A DNA stretch of 64,000 nt, taken from Rhabdophis nuchalis. Lineage: Eukaryota > Chordata > Lepidosauria > Squamata > Natricidae. Within the stretch, counting starts at the first letter, position 1. Each line of letters opens with the position of its first letter. The translations under genes were made by a program, and so were the position numbers. The stretch is taken from contig CM077643.1 of assembly GCA_039707465.1 (NCBI GenBank), positions 378,736,419 through 378,800,418 on the forward strand. The letters are read 5' to 3'. Below, piece by piece: positions 50,440-62,296 of the stretch. The notes under the pieces were generated by a model. That model did no database searches, had not been told where the DNA came from, and was given only the letters and a program-made list of their open reading frames with translations.

Positions 50440-50848
50440 CTAGATTAGAATGGCGGGGTTGGGTGGTGGGAAACTGAGCCCTGAGCAAGAGCTGAGGACT
50501 CCCCCACATCAACAGGAAGGGGGACTTTTTGTGGAAGAAGGAGGAGAGCTAACACAACACTGTGTCTCTCACTCCCAACCATCTGAGCTGATCCAGAATG
50601 ATATAGTGATCAATGGCATTGAAAGCCAAGAGATTTAGAAGGACCAGGATGAATGTATTAGCCACATCTCAGTCCCATCATAGGTCAAAGGGCTGTCTCA
50701 GTAATGTGTCCAGACTTGGTAGGGAGCCAATCTGTTTTTTTCCCCAGCAGCGCTCTAATGTCTTTTGCCATTTTATTTCCCAGTTCCTTTGAGAACCAGG
50801 AGACCTCTGAGATCCATGTGTAGAGAAAGGCCAGGAAGGTAGAATCTG
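50440..50848 (-). mobile_element. old L2 relic, reverse-transcriptase region
   Basis: TGATCAATGGCATTGAAAGC followed by AGATTTAGAAGGACCAGGATG is the diverged form of the segment encoding '[13 protein letters not shown]' in the young L2 copies. CCAGACTTGGTAGGGAGCCAATCTG corresponds to the SGFRPG region. Multiple indels show great age. Confidence 0.6.
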
Positions 50849-50918
50849 AATTTATTTATTTATTTATTTTTATTTATTTCGAATTTATACCCCGCCCTTC
50901 TCCTTATTAGGACCCAAT
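50849..50918 (-). mobile_element. L2-type LINE, 3' tail only (70 bp)
   Basis: TTTATTTATTT, then GAATTTATACCCCGCCCTTCTCC and AGGACCCA is a minimal L2 3' end, inserted in or next to the L2 relic. Confidence 0.72.
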
Positions 50919-51299
50919 CAAGGTTGTCACCTCATTCTCATCCCAAGAGATGACTAAGGCCTAAGTTGAACTGAGGTCTAACCAGTATCTGGGCAGACAA
51001 ATTGATAGGCATGAAGAACTCCAGAACTATGATCTGTATTTCAAGGGCAAGACGAGCAACATTCCCAGTTCCAGATCACATTGTCACTGCTCCTAGAGAA
51101 AGAACAGATCCAACAAGTGACCCACTCCTATGCATCTAACTCTTGATGACTTGGGCCAGGTCAATGGTTGCCATGGTGGCAGCTGTGAACTCCCAAGCCA
51201 CTTCAGACCCCACACCTGGGAAAGGCAAGTTGATATCTCCCAGTGCCGTAGGCTGGAAAACGCAGGCACAATGTCGAGCAGTTCAGGTAAGGAAGCCAT
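50919..51299. other. unassigned, perhaps further old L2 relic
   Basis: No clear motif; GTCACCTC near 50928 and neighbours may continue the relic. Confidence 0.25.
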
Positions 51300-51696
51300 T
51301 ACAGAGCATCTTCAACTTACAACCAATTTGTTTAGCGATCTTTCATGGTTACAACTACACTGGAAAATGTGACTTAAAACTGGTCCTGGCACTTCTGACC
51401 ATTGCAACATCGCCATGGTCACATAATCAAAGGTTGGGCAATTTGGTAACCAGCATGTATTTATGACAGTTATAGCATCTCAGGGTCATTTGCGACCTTC
51501 CCAGCTGGCTTCGGACAAGCCAATGGAAGAAACCAGATTGGCTTAACAATGGCATCGTTCACATAATTGCAGTGATTTGCTTAATAACCAGGCCAAACAA
51601 GTGGCATAAAACCAGGAGTGGCTCACTTAACAACTGCCTTGCTTAGCAACATAAATTATGGTCCCATTTGCATTCGTAAGTTGAGAACTACCTGCA
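51300..51696. mobile_element. ACAGGTAGTCC element, full length
   Basis: TTACAGAGCATCTTCAACTTAC to CGTAAGTTGAGAACTACCTGCA is collinear with 32947-33346, with degraded outermost bases. Confidence 0.7.
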
Positions 51697-51897
51697 TGCA
51701 GCAAGGAGGCCTATAGAGTAGCAGCAGTCCTATCTGTTCCCTAGAGCTTGATTCTGCAAATAGGATCTCACCTCTGGATATATGTGGGGCAGGAACTCCA
51801 AAAGCCACAATAGCCACTGCCCCATCATGGGCCTGGGTTCGCAATTACCACATTGGAAACCAAGATGGTACTGGATCAGTAATGGTATCCTATTATC

Positions 51898-52046
51898 TGC
51901 ACTACCGGTTTGGTAGCGGGAACACACGTCTGGGCATGCGCAGAACTTTGATGACGTGATGACATCTGGGTGGGTGGGAGGAGCCTCGCACTGCCGCCAC
52001 TACTGGTTCGCCTGAACCAGTACGAACCGGCAGCATACCACCTCTG
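51898..52046. mobile_element. hAT-type MITE, CCACCTCTG right end
   Basis: CTACCGGTTTGGTAGCGGG and CGAACCGGCAGCATACCACCTCTG are the subterminal and right-end blocks; the left terminus is missing. Confidence 0.6.
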
Positions 52047-52828
52047 CACTGAATCCTGTCAATATGCTAAACCAGAACTAAACAAGCAGTCTTATAGCTT
52101 AACACTTTTGCCTGAACCCAAACTATGACTGTAAATATTACCATCAAACAAGGAAAATCTGGAGACTGAGTAGCAACGTGCATCTACTAATAGGGCTAGA
52201 TTGGAGAGTACAAGAGTCTCCTAAGGGAAATAATGGGAGGAGCTGTTGCTAAGCAACTGATTTGCCAGGCATTGCAGGGGATTCTTGTGATAGAGTAAGC
52301 AGAGATCCATAGCCACCATTTGTGTCATTTAGACAGATTCTATTGCCGTGTTTTTCCTCTTCTTTTGCCCTTTGAAAATGGCCTTTTTTTTCATTCTTTG
52401 GGTGTTAATCAATAATACACGGATGGCTTCCCTTTGATGAAGTTTTTATATCTCCCTTTAACATGGTTTTAATGCAGGGTGTGGTTTTATTGGCAGTTGG
52501 TGATATTTTCTGGAAAATAGCCACTTCATTTTTGTTTTGTATTATTAAAATTTAGCACTGTCTATATATTTTCCTCAAAATTCTGTCAGAGTGATGGAGG
52601 CAAAAAGTAGAAGTGTGGGTGACGTGCCCTGCTAAATGGAAAAGAGGATTCCAGGGTTTTCTGATCAGAAAGAAATATTTCAATCTCTAAGGAAAGATAC
52701 GGCTAGCCACTGCCTCATCTGGAGGATTTTCTAAAAACTGTATGAATTGTAGCTAAGGTGCAGAGCTGCCTAATAAAGCATTGTTGCACTTAAGGGCAAC
52801 TGTAGAGGAGGCCAAAGAAAGTCTAGGC
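52047..52828. other. unassigned sequence
   Basis: AT-rich intron sequence with no recognised edge. Confidence 0.35.
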
Positions 52829-53394
52829 TGGTGTTTCTCAACCTTGGCTGCTTGAAGGTGTGTGGACTTCAACTCCCAGAATTTCCCAGGCAGCACAGCT
52901 GCCTGGGGAATCCTAGGAGTTGAAGTCCACACAGCTGTCTTGGAAATTCGGGGAGTTGAAATCCATACAGCTGCCTGGGGAATTCTGGGAGTTGAAGTCC
53001 ACACAGCTGCCTGGGGAATTCTGGGAGTTGAAGTCCACACAGTTGTCTGGGGAATTCCGGAGTTGACATTCACACAGCTGCCTGGGGAATTCTGGGAGTT
53101 GAAGTCAACATAGCTGTCTGGGGAATTCTGGGAGTTGAAGTCAACATAGCTGTCTGGGGAATTCTGGGAGTTGAAGTCCACACAGCTGCCTGGGGAATTC
53201 TGGGAGTTGAAGTCCACACAGCTGCCTGGGGAATTCTGGGAGTTGAAATCCACACAGCTGCTTGGGGAATTCTGGGAGTTGAAGTCCACACAGCTGCCTG
53301 GGGAATTCTGGGAGTTGAAGTCCAAACAGCTGCCTGGGGAATTCTGGGAGTTGAATTCCACGCACCTTCAAGTGGCCAAGGTTGAGAAACACTG
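52829..53394. mobile_element. hairpin hAT MITE with an arm expanded into a minisatellite
   Basis: Outer ends TGGTGTTTCTCAACC and GGTTGAGAAACACTG and the flanks GTCTAGGC (52821-52828) and GTCTAGGA (53395-53402, 7 of 8) define a normal hairpin MITE. Its right arm segment is repeated 13 times. Removing the 431 extra bases leaves 135 bp, the length of the sister copies (126-137 bp). Confidence 0.93.
52901..53367. repeat. 36-bp minisatellite, 13 units
   Basis: Units start at 52901, 52937, 52973, 53009, 53045, 53080, 53116, 53152, 53188, 53224, 53260, 53296 and 53332. Spacing is 36 bp except one 35-bp unit at 53045. The core is GGGGAATTCTGGGAGTTGAA followed by GTCCACACAGCTGCCT. Because 36 is divisible by 3, all frames stay open and yield spurious repetitive peptides. 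Confidence 0.97.
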
Positions 53395-53630
53395 GTCTAG
53401 GAAATGTCTGTGACTGTGATTGAAGCTGTGCCCTTTTAAACACATATTACACATGCAACATACACAAAAGAGACAGGGCTTTAATCCTGCATCCATGACC
53501 ACTATCTTGGCTTTTTTGTCATACCCTCACCTACCACACATCCTGTAGTACTTTTCAGGAGTAGTTATTGATGCACATTTTTTTCATGCACTAGAGGAGG
53601 AAATGATCAAATACATATACTGCATAGGCA

Positions 53631-53760
53631 TGTTGGAAGAAATGTCCATCTGGGTTCGGTTCCAAGTGAGGAGAAAGACACTGGAAACATGGTGGCTCTT
53701 TGGGAAAATGTTTTTTAATGGTGGACAGGATCACATGGTTTTGGGTCCTGGGCAAAAGAG

Positions 53761-53802
<42 letters not shown>

Positions 53803-54186
53803 ATACTCTCTGTTGGACTCTATCTTATGGCTTCCTGTTCCTGTGTAAGAAATGTATCCCATTGGCTGTCAGACTCCCAGGGGGCGGTGGTCTTAGTTTG
53901 TAGGCTGTCTATGTCCCAGGCTTGGTTGAGCCTTGCTGGGTGATATAATCTTCCCAAGTGCCCTGTGGTGAGATGTGTAGAGGGCTAATCCTATCATGTC
54001 CTGAGGGCCATGTCTTAATCCCATCACCCCGGAGCTGAAGCAGGGGGCAAAAAGCTGCAGGGAGCTGCCTTGTCTTTAAAACATGTTTCTCCTCTTCCCA
54101 TCCAGTGAAATATAATATTCTGCCCTTTTAATATTTCCTAAAATATTTCATTCTTCTAGGAGAGGGGTGGGTGTTCACTTTCTACA
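53631..54186 (-). mobile_element. solo LTR (copy 2)
   Basis: TGTTGGAAGAAATGTCCATC to CACTTTCTACA matches 14771-15340 at both ends and through most of the interior (CTTCCTGTTCCTGTGTAAG, CTAGGAGAGGGGTGGGTG). It carries a GA-repeat expansion at 53764-53799 and about 110 bp (around 53960-54080) lacking in copy 1. Flanks AGGCA and AGGGA agree at 4 of 5. No internal retroviral genes are present. Strand is arbitrary. Confidence 0.78.
53764..53799. repeat. (GA)n microsatellite in the LTR
   Basis: About 18 perfect GA units. Confidence 0.95.
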
Positions 54187-55617
54187 GGGATAACCAGATT
54201 TATTGCAATTTACATTTAATCAAATTTATTTTTTGTTGTACTTTGCTTATTCTATGGTATGTGGGTTTACTATAATGGGATGGACACTTAAGAAAAAAAA
54301 AAACCATAAACTATATAACAGGCCACCTGCCCTTGTTTTCAACTAAGTGAAGAATGTCAGTTGCAAGGCAATGTATAATTCACGATGGAAGAGAATGTTT
54401 GGTTTGTATTAGAAATTATGGATACAGAAATATCCGTTTCATAGGTGATAGGAGACTTTTCTTAACTTCTCAGCATTGCCGTGCTCGTTGCTCAGCATGA
54501 CATGGAAATCCCGTTTTTGTGCTTTTTAAAATATAGCTTGTAGCATAACACAACATGTAAAGCCTACCAGCTGTGGCATAGTCAACACACCAATTTCCCC
54601 CCCAAATTTTTTTTGTGACATACACTGGGTTGCGGTGAATGTCACCCATTTGTGATTTTCTTATAAGAAAAGTGCAGCCAGGAAGAATTTCTTGTAATGT
54701 TGATGTTACATGGAGAAATACTAGCCTAATAAACTGAGACACAGTCTAGGTGGCAAGCGATAGTGTTGATGTGAATTCTGAGCAGACTTAGGGTCTGCAG
54801 TGCGTGACAGATGAATTTTGTGCCTTCAATTATAGGCTACATATTTTCAAAAGATGCTGATTTATGAGCTTCTCCGTAGATGTGTGTGTCTCTTTGTGTT
54901 TTAGTTCACTTATTGTTTATCTCACTTGGATGGCCATCATCCAAATTATGACATGCTTATTTGATAAGCTTGTTTAATAATGTTCTTCAATGATGAGAAG
55001 GCTGAGAGTTTATGAAATCATCTGTCTGGGTCCAGGATGGTTCATCGCTTCCTTGCATTTTTATCATTCAGTCAGGAGCAGCAGGATCATGCCACATTTC
55101 ATTATGCGAAGTCAAGGGATGGTGCAAGTCATCCAAGGATTTGTGAAACCAACAAACGGCGGGTGGGTCCCTTGTGTTTTGAGAGCTAGCTATGTCTCTG
55201 GAATGCCTCTGTCTTTACAGAAATCCCCTGAACATCCCTCCCAGGTGAGATATTCTCCAGAGGGGATTAAAAAGCATTATTAATAAAATGAAATGTAATT
55301 TAGATAAGGATTTAATAATTAAAATTGTAAACATTTCAGAATAAATCTTAAAATTTCGCTTAGCTATCTTCTTAATTGTAGTTGCACACATTATCCAGCT
55401 TATTCATAAATACATCTATTTTTTTCATTTTAAAAAGCATTCAGGATTTAACTGAGTCTACTTATTTGCTGCTGGCCTCCCCTCCCCTCTCTCTAACTTT
55501 TCTAGCAAAATAACCTTCTCAAGGGAGCTAAGTCTTCACAGAATGTGTCCAAAATATGATTTGAGCTTGGTCATTTGTGTGTGAAATAAATGACCAATAA
55601 AATCTCAGCATTGATTT
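54187..55617. other. unassigned sequence
   Basis: About 1.4 kb of AT-rich intron. The 97-codon opening at 54990-55283 has no recognised domain and no flanking acceptor/donor pair that I can defend. Confidence 0.35.
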
Positions 55618-55966
55618 TAGTTATTTATTTTTATTTATTTTTTATTCATTTTTTATTTATTTATTTATTTTATTAAATTTATACCCCGCCCTTCTCCAAA
55701 CGGACCCAGGGCGGCGCACAGGGATGTTAAAACACATATAAAACATATAAAATTTTTAAAAACTTATTCTAATAGACCCTGTGCTAAAAACCGAATTTAA
55801 AAAACCCAAATTTAAAACTATCTAGGAGTCAGTAATGGGGGTTATGCTAGGCCGGCTAGATGGAATAGGGGTGTCTTCAGACACTTGCGGAAGAGGCGGA
55901 GGTCAGAGATGGTGCGGAGTTCAGGGGGTAAGTCGTTCCAAAGGGCTGGTCCCGCCACAGAGAAGT
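55618..55966 (-). mobile_element. L2-type LINE, 3' end
   Basis: TTTA-rich tail, TTTATACCCCGCCCTTCTCC, GGGCGGCGCACAGGG, CTAGGCCGGCTAGATGG; stops at GCCACAGAGAAG. It is inserted against a BovB relic. Confidence 0.87.
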
Positions 55967-57100
55967 TATGTTTCATTTGTTTATTTTCTTGGCTACCCAT
56001 GGTATTTCAGGTGTCTTCGTGAACATCAAAAGCATCAATATTCTTTTATCCTAGTCCTTCAAAGTCTTTAACTTCCATGGAGTGACACAGGACAACCATT
56101 TTTTCAAAATTCTCGTCTTCATAGATATAAATAAATCATGACATCTGAATATCTTTTCCAAGGTCTTCACTGCTATTCTATGATGTCCTAGTTGAAATGT
56201 ATTGATTGATTGAAAGGAATCAACAATTCCTTTATTGTGCATATTCTAAAAAGTAGAAGCTACCAACCATTTCAGTATCTTTATTATTAATTATGAGGAT
56301 AGTTGCTCTATAATTAATTTGATCATTTTTATGCTTAACCTTAATCCCAATTTTTTATTGTGCTTGTTAATTTTTATTACTAGTGCTTACCGATCATTTG
56401 CATTTTTAGCTATGAAGTGTAGTGCCATCAACATAGTACAGGTTATTGATGTTTCTTCCTTCTATTTTAAAATAACACTCTTCTTCCAGTTCTGCCCCTG
56501 TCAATATATCTTCAGCGTATACAATAGGTTGAATAAATTAGGAGAGAGTACAGTATATAGCCTTGTCTCACTCCACTGATCTAAAGCCAATCTTTTCATC
56601 ATGGTTTGATCAGTGTGTGGCTTCCTGTCCTATGTATAAGTTTCTCATGAGGACAATGAAATCTTTTAGGACATGCATTTTCCTAAAGACTTTCTGCTGC
56701 TTGACATGATTGCCATAATCAAAGCCTTTCTACCATCAGTATAACACACATTGTTTTCTTTTGGGTATTTGGCTTTCTCAATTATTCAGCATGCATCTAT
56801 AATAATTTCTCTTGAACCTCAGCCGTTTCTAAAACTAACGAACATCTAGCCTCTTCTGTGTAGGGCTCTAATCTCCAATGGGGGATCCTGAGCGTTATTT
56901 TGTGGCATATAGTTGCACAATAGTTTGCATACTTTGTGAAGTTTTTCGTGTCTTTAGAATTGTCACCATAAACTTGCTTCTTGTCTCTTCTAAGAATTCT
57001 CTGAAATTATTAAGATCTTTGCCCTTCTTGACTTTGGCTTCTCTTCTCTGCTTGTTTTCAGTTTTATAATATTCATATCATGTAAATAATTCTTGCTTCT
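55967..57100 (-). mobile_element. BovB-like (RTE) LINE relic, reverse-transcriptase region
   Basis: With many breaks, the minus strand reads: a KGFDYGNHVKQQ-like block (catalytic KAFDCVDH in BovB), VLMRNLYIGQEAT (about 56640-56600), GRNINNLYYVDGTT (about 56455-56415, corresponding to GRNINNLRYADDTT) and IDAFDV near 56030. The order matches BovB ORF2. Sequence decay is far greater than in the BovB 3' end at 12440. Confidence 0.75.
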
Positions 57101-57711
57101 TGGTATTATAATGGCTTTTTAGTTTTGTCAGTATTTGTACCTAATCTAAGTCACTTGTGGGCTAGTTCATCTGTGGGCTGATCTAGCAAGTTCTTCTTCT
57201 GTTCTTATATCTTAGTAAGAAAGTGAAGGATATTATAGAACTATATGTATAGGTACAGTTAAATCTTCATGGATAAATAGTATGTTATAGTTCTATCTTA
57301 TGATAAATAGACAGTTGAATACTCTTTGAATTTATATTGCCGATGTAGGGCATTTTGATTAAAGTGATGTGCATAAGAGTATGGGTAGAATTGGTTGAGA
57401 TGTTCTTATGGTGAGGTGAGCATATTAATTTTCAGTTTCATCCTTTAATCTAGTAGCTGCAACTGATGGGATCTCCCAAGAGCTTTGTGTAGTAAAATTA
57501 GAGGGCAGCCTATGAAAAGATGTAGACAGCAAAGCTTTTTAAGCAGCCCATTGAGAACATACAAAGTTATTGGGAAGAAGGGGGAGTTTAAATATTCTCA
57601 GAAATAACAATATACCAGTATAGATTAGGGAGAGTGTATATTTATAGTCATGTCTATAGATGGCTATTAGTGATTTGTAGTGACCCAGATAATGTAATAT
57701 ATAATTAACTA
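57101..57711. other. unassigned, perhaps BovB upstream sequence
   Basis: AT-rich and degenerate; no motif supports an assignment. Confidence 0.3.
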
Positions 57712-58425
<714 letters not shown>

Positions 58426-59574
58426 GTGGGGCAATGCCCTCCTGGGCTAGAGCTATACAAAAGGTTTAGAGGTATACAAAAGGTCTATATTCCAGGGAGC
58501 AGCTCTTAGGGCCCCTGAACCCATACCATAAGGAAGTGAGTTGTCACTTACTTTGATGAGCTGAACTTTCAACAAATGGTCTTCTCTTTGAATTGGGAGT
58601 TCATGACTTGAACAAGCAGGATTAGTGAGTTGTTCATGGTCATACACCCTTGCTTGACAACCCTACAATCCTCACTTCCCCATCATATTAGTTTTGGACA
58701 TGATGCATGAAGAGGCAGAGTAAATGGCCAGTTGTGGATATCATAATAGGTAGACATTGAAACTATCCAATAGGATAGAAATTGTAACTATCCAGTTAGC
58801 TGAATGTTAAATTGCCACCTAACAATGAAACCTATCTGTCTGCTGCAGAGATGAAGCTCTCTGGCTTGCTGACATCTGAATGACTGTTGCTGAACTAACA
58901 CATGATGACATTAATAATTTGTGTATTTAGGTGGGGAGGCATTATATTCACATCTCCAATGAACACAATCACTTTTGTTCACACATCACCACAATTCTGG
59001 AATCTTTGAGTTGTTCAGCTTTAAGAAGCCTGAGTTGGAAGGCTTTTTTGTTGTTATTGTTGTTCATTACTGATCTCTGTATTATATAAAAGAGACAAAA
59101 GGGGAATACTGGATTGGGTGTAGCCACTTAACAGATATTTGCAACCTTCCCCTCTTATTTTTTAATCCCTTAGTCACAGATATAAACCAAACATTTTTGT
59201 TATTCTGCTGTACTTAGTTCAAGAGAAATGGACTCTGACAGATGATAATCATTATAGACATTTGAAAGAGTGCACCCATTTGTTCCTTAATTATATTTAA
59301 CCCTCAAGCAGGCATGTTGGCATACAGAGTGCATCATTATTGCTTTAACCTTTTTTATTGGGTTTTTTTTTTGGAAGCCATTCAGTTTTAGTGCCCCCCA
59401 GGATAAGGTGTTCCTAGGCTGCTGTCTATTCAGCCCCTGCCTAGAACTGGCCCCATTCATGGCTTGTGATAGACACCACAACACAACCAGGGAGATATGG
59501 AAGCTAGAGAAAAGTGGTCCATTTATAAGTCCGGCACCTGCTCTGGTCCATTTTTGAGATGCATTGTAGCTAAA
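58426..59574. other. unassigned sequence
   Basis: Over 1.1 kb of intron with no recognised repeat; small TTG runs near 59050-59065. Confidence 0.35.
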
Positions 59575-59812
59575 ATAGCAATAGCACTTAGACTTATATA
59601 CCTCTTCACAGTGCTTTACAGCCCTCTCTAAGCAGTTTACAGAGTCAGCATATCGCCCCCAACAATCTGGGTCCTAATTTTACCTACCTTGGAAGGATGG
59701 AAGGCTGAGTCAACCTTGAGCCTGGTGACATTTGAACTGCCAAATTGGAGTCAGTCGGCAGTCAGCAGAAGTAGCCTGCAGTACAGCACTCTAACCACCG
59801 TGCCACTGTGGC
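59575..59812 (-). mobile_element. tRNA-derived SINE, full length
   Basis: Plus-strand order is: tail AATAGCAATAGCACTTAGAC, TGCTTTACAGCCCTCTCTAA, AGAGTCAGCATATCGCCCCC, TGGAAGGATGGAAGGCTGAG, then the head ending CACTCTAACCACCGTGCCAC. The minus-strand head has a B-box-like GGCAGTTCAAATGTC. It is the reference copy for the interrupted SINEs at 5676, 22807 and 26517. Confidence 0.86.
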
Positions 59813-59857
59813 TCAAAATATAATGGACTTTGATGGAAAGAAATAAAAAGTATAGTT

Positions 59858-60831
59858 TTTTTTACTTCTGATTCTGTGGACGTGGTGTGGCGTGGACATA
59901 GCTTGGTGGGCGTGGCAGGGCAAGGATACTGTAAAATCTCAATTTCCACCCCACTCCAGGGCAAGGATACTGTAAAATCCCCATTCCCTCCCTACCCCAT
60001 TAACCTGTTTTCCAGCTCCGTTCTCTTGTGCAGGGCAACAGAAGAAGACCCAGCCAATCAGCTGGGACTCAGGAGGCAGAGAATAAATGGGGGTGGAGGC
60101 AGCCACAGGTGGCATTTGCCGTTTTTTTATTTATTTATTTTAATTTTAATTCGATTTATATCCTGCCCTTCTCCACGAGGAACCCAGGGCGGCGCACAGG
60201 AATTTAAAACATATAAAACAAAATATACAAAATTTTAAAGCATATTAAATTAAACAATCCTATGCTAAAACCAAATTAAAAGCCCAATTTAACACTATCT
60301 AAAATAGCCCCAGCGGGAGGTTAGGCTAGGCCGGCTTGCTGAAAAAGACGTGTCTTTAGACACTGGCGGAAGAGGCGGAGGTCTGAGATGGTACAAGGTT
60401 CAGGAGGGAGGTTGTTCCAAAGGGCAGGGCCTGCCACAGAGAAGGCTCTTCCCCTGGGTGTTGCCAGACGGCATTGCCCGGCCGACGGCACCCTGAGAAG
60501 GCCCTCTCTGTGGGAGCGGATCGGCCGTAGGGATGTATGGGGCAGAAGATGGTCATGCATGTAACTAGGCCCCGAGCCATGGAGCGATTTAAAGATGGTC
60601 ATCAGAACCTTGAAGCGCACCCGAAAGACCACAGGAAGCCAGTGCAGCTCGTGCAGGATAGGTGTTATATGGGAGTATCTCGGAGCTCCCGTTATTACCC
60701 GCGCGGCCGCATTCTGGTTTAGCTGTAGCTTTCGAGTGCACCTCAAGGGAAGCCCCATGTTCTCCGAAGTACCCAAGATTTCCGCTACCGGTTCGCCAGA
60801 ACTGGTCAGAACTGGCTGAATACCACCTCTG
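59858..60831. mobile_element. hAT-type MITE split by an L2
   Basis: ACTTCTGATTCTGTGGACGTGG to GTGGCATTTGCC before the L2, and TTCTCCGAAGTACCCAAGA to GAATACCACCTCTG after it, join into one element collinear with 33500-33906. The left terminus is eroded. Confidence 0.82.
60121..60758 (-). mobile_element. L2-type LINE, 3' end, nested in a hAT MITE
   Basis: Tail TTTATTTATTTATTTT, GGGCGGCGCACAGG and an uninterrupted C-terminal ORF from 60776 to 60321 (MGLPLRCTRKLQLNQNAAAR ... LFQQAGLA). It stops at the CCCCATGT (MGLP) codons. Confidence 0.9.
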
Positions 60832-61599
60832 GGTTATTACACATAAAAACATCAATTCCTGATCTCAGCCCCCCCTTAGTTATGATAGTTTGGGACAACC
60901 AGGTTACTCCAAGGACATCCATATAGGATGAATGGCTTCAAGTTGGAGAAATCACCCTGTCACCATTGCTTGTATACTCAAAAAGGACACATATCTAAAC
61001 AAAATCCTGGATAGAAGGAGCGTACTACTTTTATTTTCTAATAAAACTTCTGGCGTCCGTTTTTAATGTTAAAAAAATCAGGTGCAAAGAGTCTGGTTAG
61101 TGCCAAGTACTGCATGAAACACAGATTTCTCTCATGGCACCCTGGAATTTCTGTCCACCTGAGTGGCAAGTAAGGGGTCAATAGACATATTTGGCACCTC
61201 TGAATGTCATATCAGCAGTAAACAATAGGTCCTCAGTGAGTCTTGAATGATAATGTTACAAAGTACCTCTTGGAAAGATGAGTTTCTCTTATAAATTGAT
61301 AAGCTTATTATCCTAATAAATGAATGATATGCCCTGTAGATGGAGACTGGCTTCCTTGGTTGTTTTTCCATAGGGAAGTTTGTTTCAGTTAACTACCTAG
61401 AAATGTGTGTGTAAATTCAGTGAGGAACATGAAAGAAGATTTTAATATTCATTATTATTCTTTATTTCCACATCATTCCAAAAGAACGCTGAATGGCATT
61501 GCAATAAGATCAAAGAGACGACAAATACAGGCAAGCTTCTAGACAGGTAGTAGACTGAAATGAATAGGGTGGAATTTAAGATGGAGAAACATAACATTC
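60832..61599. other. unassigned sequence
   Basis: No recognised element or exon. Confidence 0.35.
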
Positions 61600-61905
61600 A
61601 GCATCAGGATAGAAAAATGTAAGACACAAATATAGGCTGGAGGATATTTGGCTTGACACTAGTTACTCATGGAAAGGATGTGGGAGTCCTTGTCAGTCAT
61701 CAGTTAAATATCAGCCAACTGTCTGATGTGGCTGCCAAAAAGGCGAATGCTACCTTAGGATGTATTAGTGGGAACCCAGAGAGCGGAGGCTTCATCAGAG
61801 AAATTGATTGCTCTATTATATTATCCCCTGCTCAGACCCATTCGGAGTACAGTTTTAGACACCAGAGTTCAAAAATTAGAGCCTGTTCAGAGGAAGGGTA
61901 TTAAA
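61600..61905 (+). mobile_element. old CR1 relic
   Basis: Codable blocks GVLVSHQLNISQLSDVAAKK, ANATLGCISGN and THSEYSF correspond to the CR1 'GVLVDNHLNMSQQCAAVAKK...LGCI...HLEY' region, with indels. Confidence 0.7.
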
Positions 61906-61929
61906 GAGCATGGGACAAAGCCTTAAGAG

Positions 61930-62064
61930 CAGGGGTGTCCAAACTTGGGAACTTTAAGACTTGTGGACTTCAACTCCCAGAATTCCCCAGCCAGCTTTGC
62001 TTGCTGGGGAACTCTGGGAGTTGAAGTCCACCAGTCTTAAAAGAGCTGACTTTGCAGACCCCTG
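61930..62064. mobile_element. hairpin hAT MITE
   Basis: CAGGGGTGTCCAAAC and TTTGCAGACCCCTG ends and the TTCAACTCCCAGAATTCC core; no matching 8-bp flanks because another element abuts at 62073. Confidence 0.82.
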
Positions 62065-62072
62065 ATCTAGAC

Positions 62073-62256
62073 CAATGGTGGGATTCACTTACCTTCCCTA
62101 CCGGTTCGCAAATGTGAGTGCACACTCCTAGCCCAGCGCTGCAACTGTGCATGCGGAGTGCTCACGCATTACCTTGTGGCGGGTGGGTGGAGCCTCCTGC
62201 AGCTGCTGCTACCGGATTGGACCAAACCGGAGAGAACCGGCTGAATACCACCTATG
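62073..62256. mobile_element. hAT-type MITE (CAGTGGTGG family)
   Basis: CAATGGTGGGATTCAC and GAATACCACCTATG ends; flanks ATCTAGAC (62065-62072) and ATCTGGAT (62257-62264) match at 6 of 8. Confidence 0.78.
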
Positions 62257-62296
62257 ATCTGGATATGTTTACCCCACATAAGTGATAAATAAGATA

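Noticed and set aside
52901..53367. Regular direct repeats resembling a CRISPR array
   Set aside because: The units are contiguous, without unique spacers, the genome is vertebrate, and the origin as a MITE arm is visible.
52753..53443. Long open frames encoding 12-residue repeats (DFNSQNSPGSCV and other-frame versions)
   Set aside because: They come from a 36-bp minisatellite inside a MITE. All frames and both strands are open because the period is a multiple of three, so there is no evidence for a protein.
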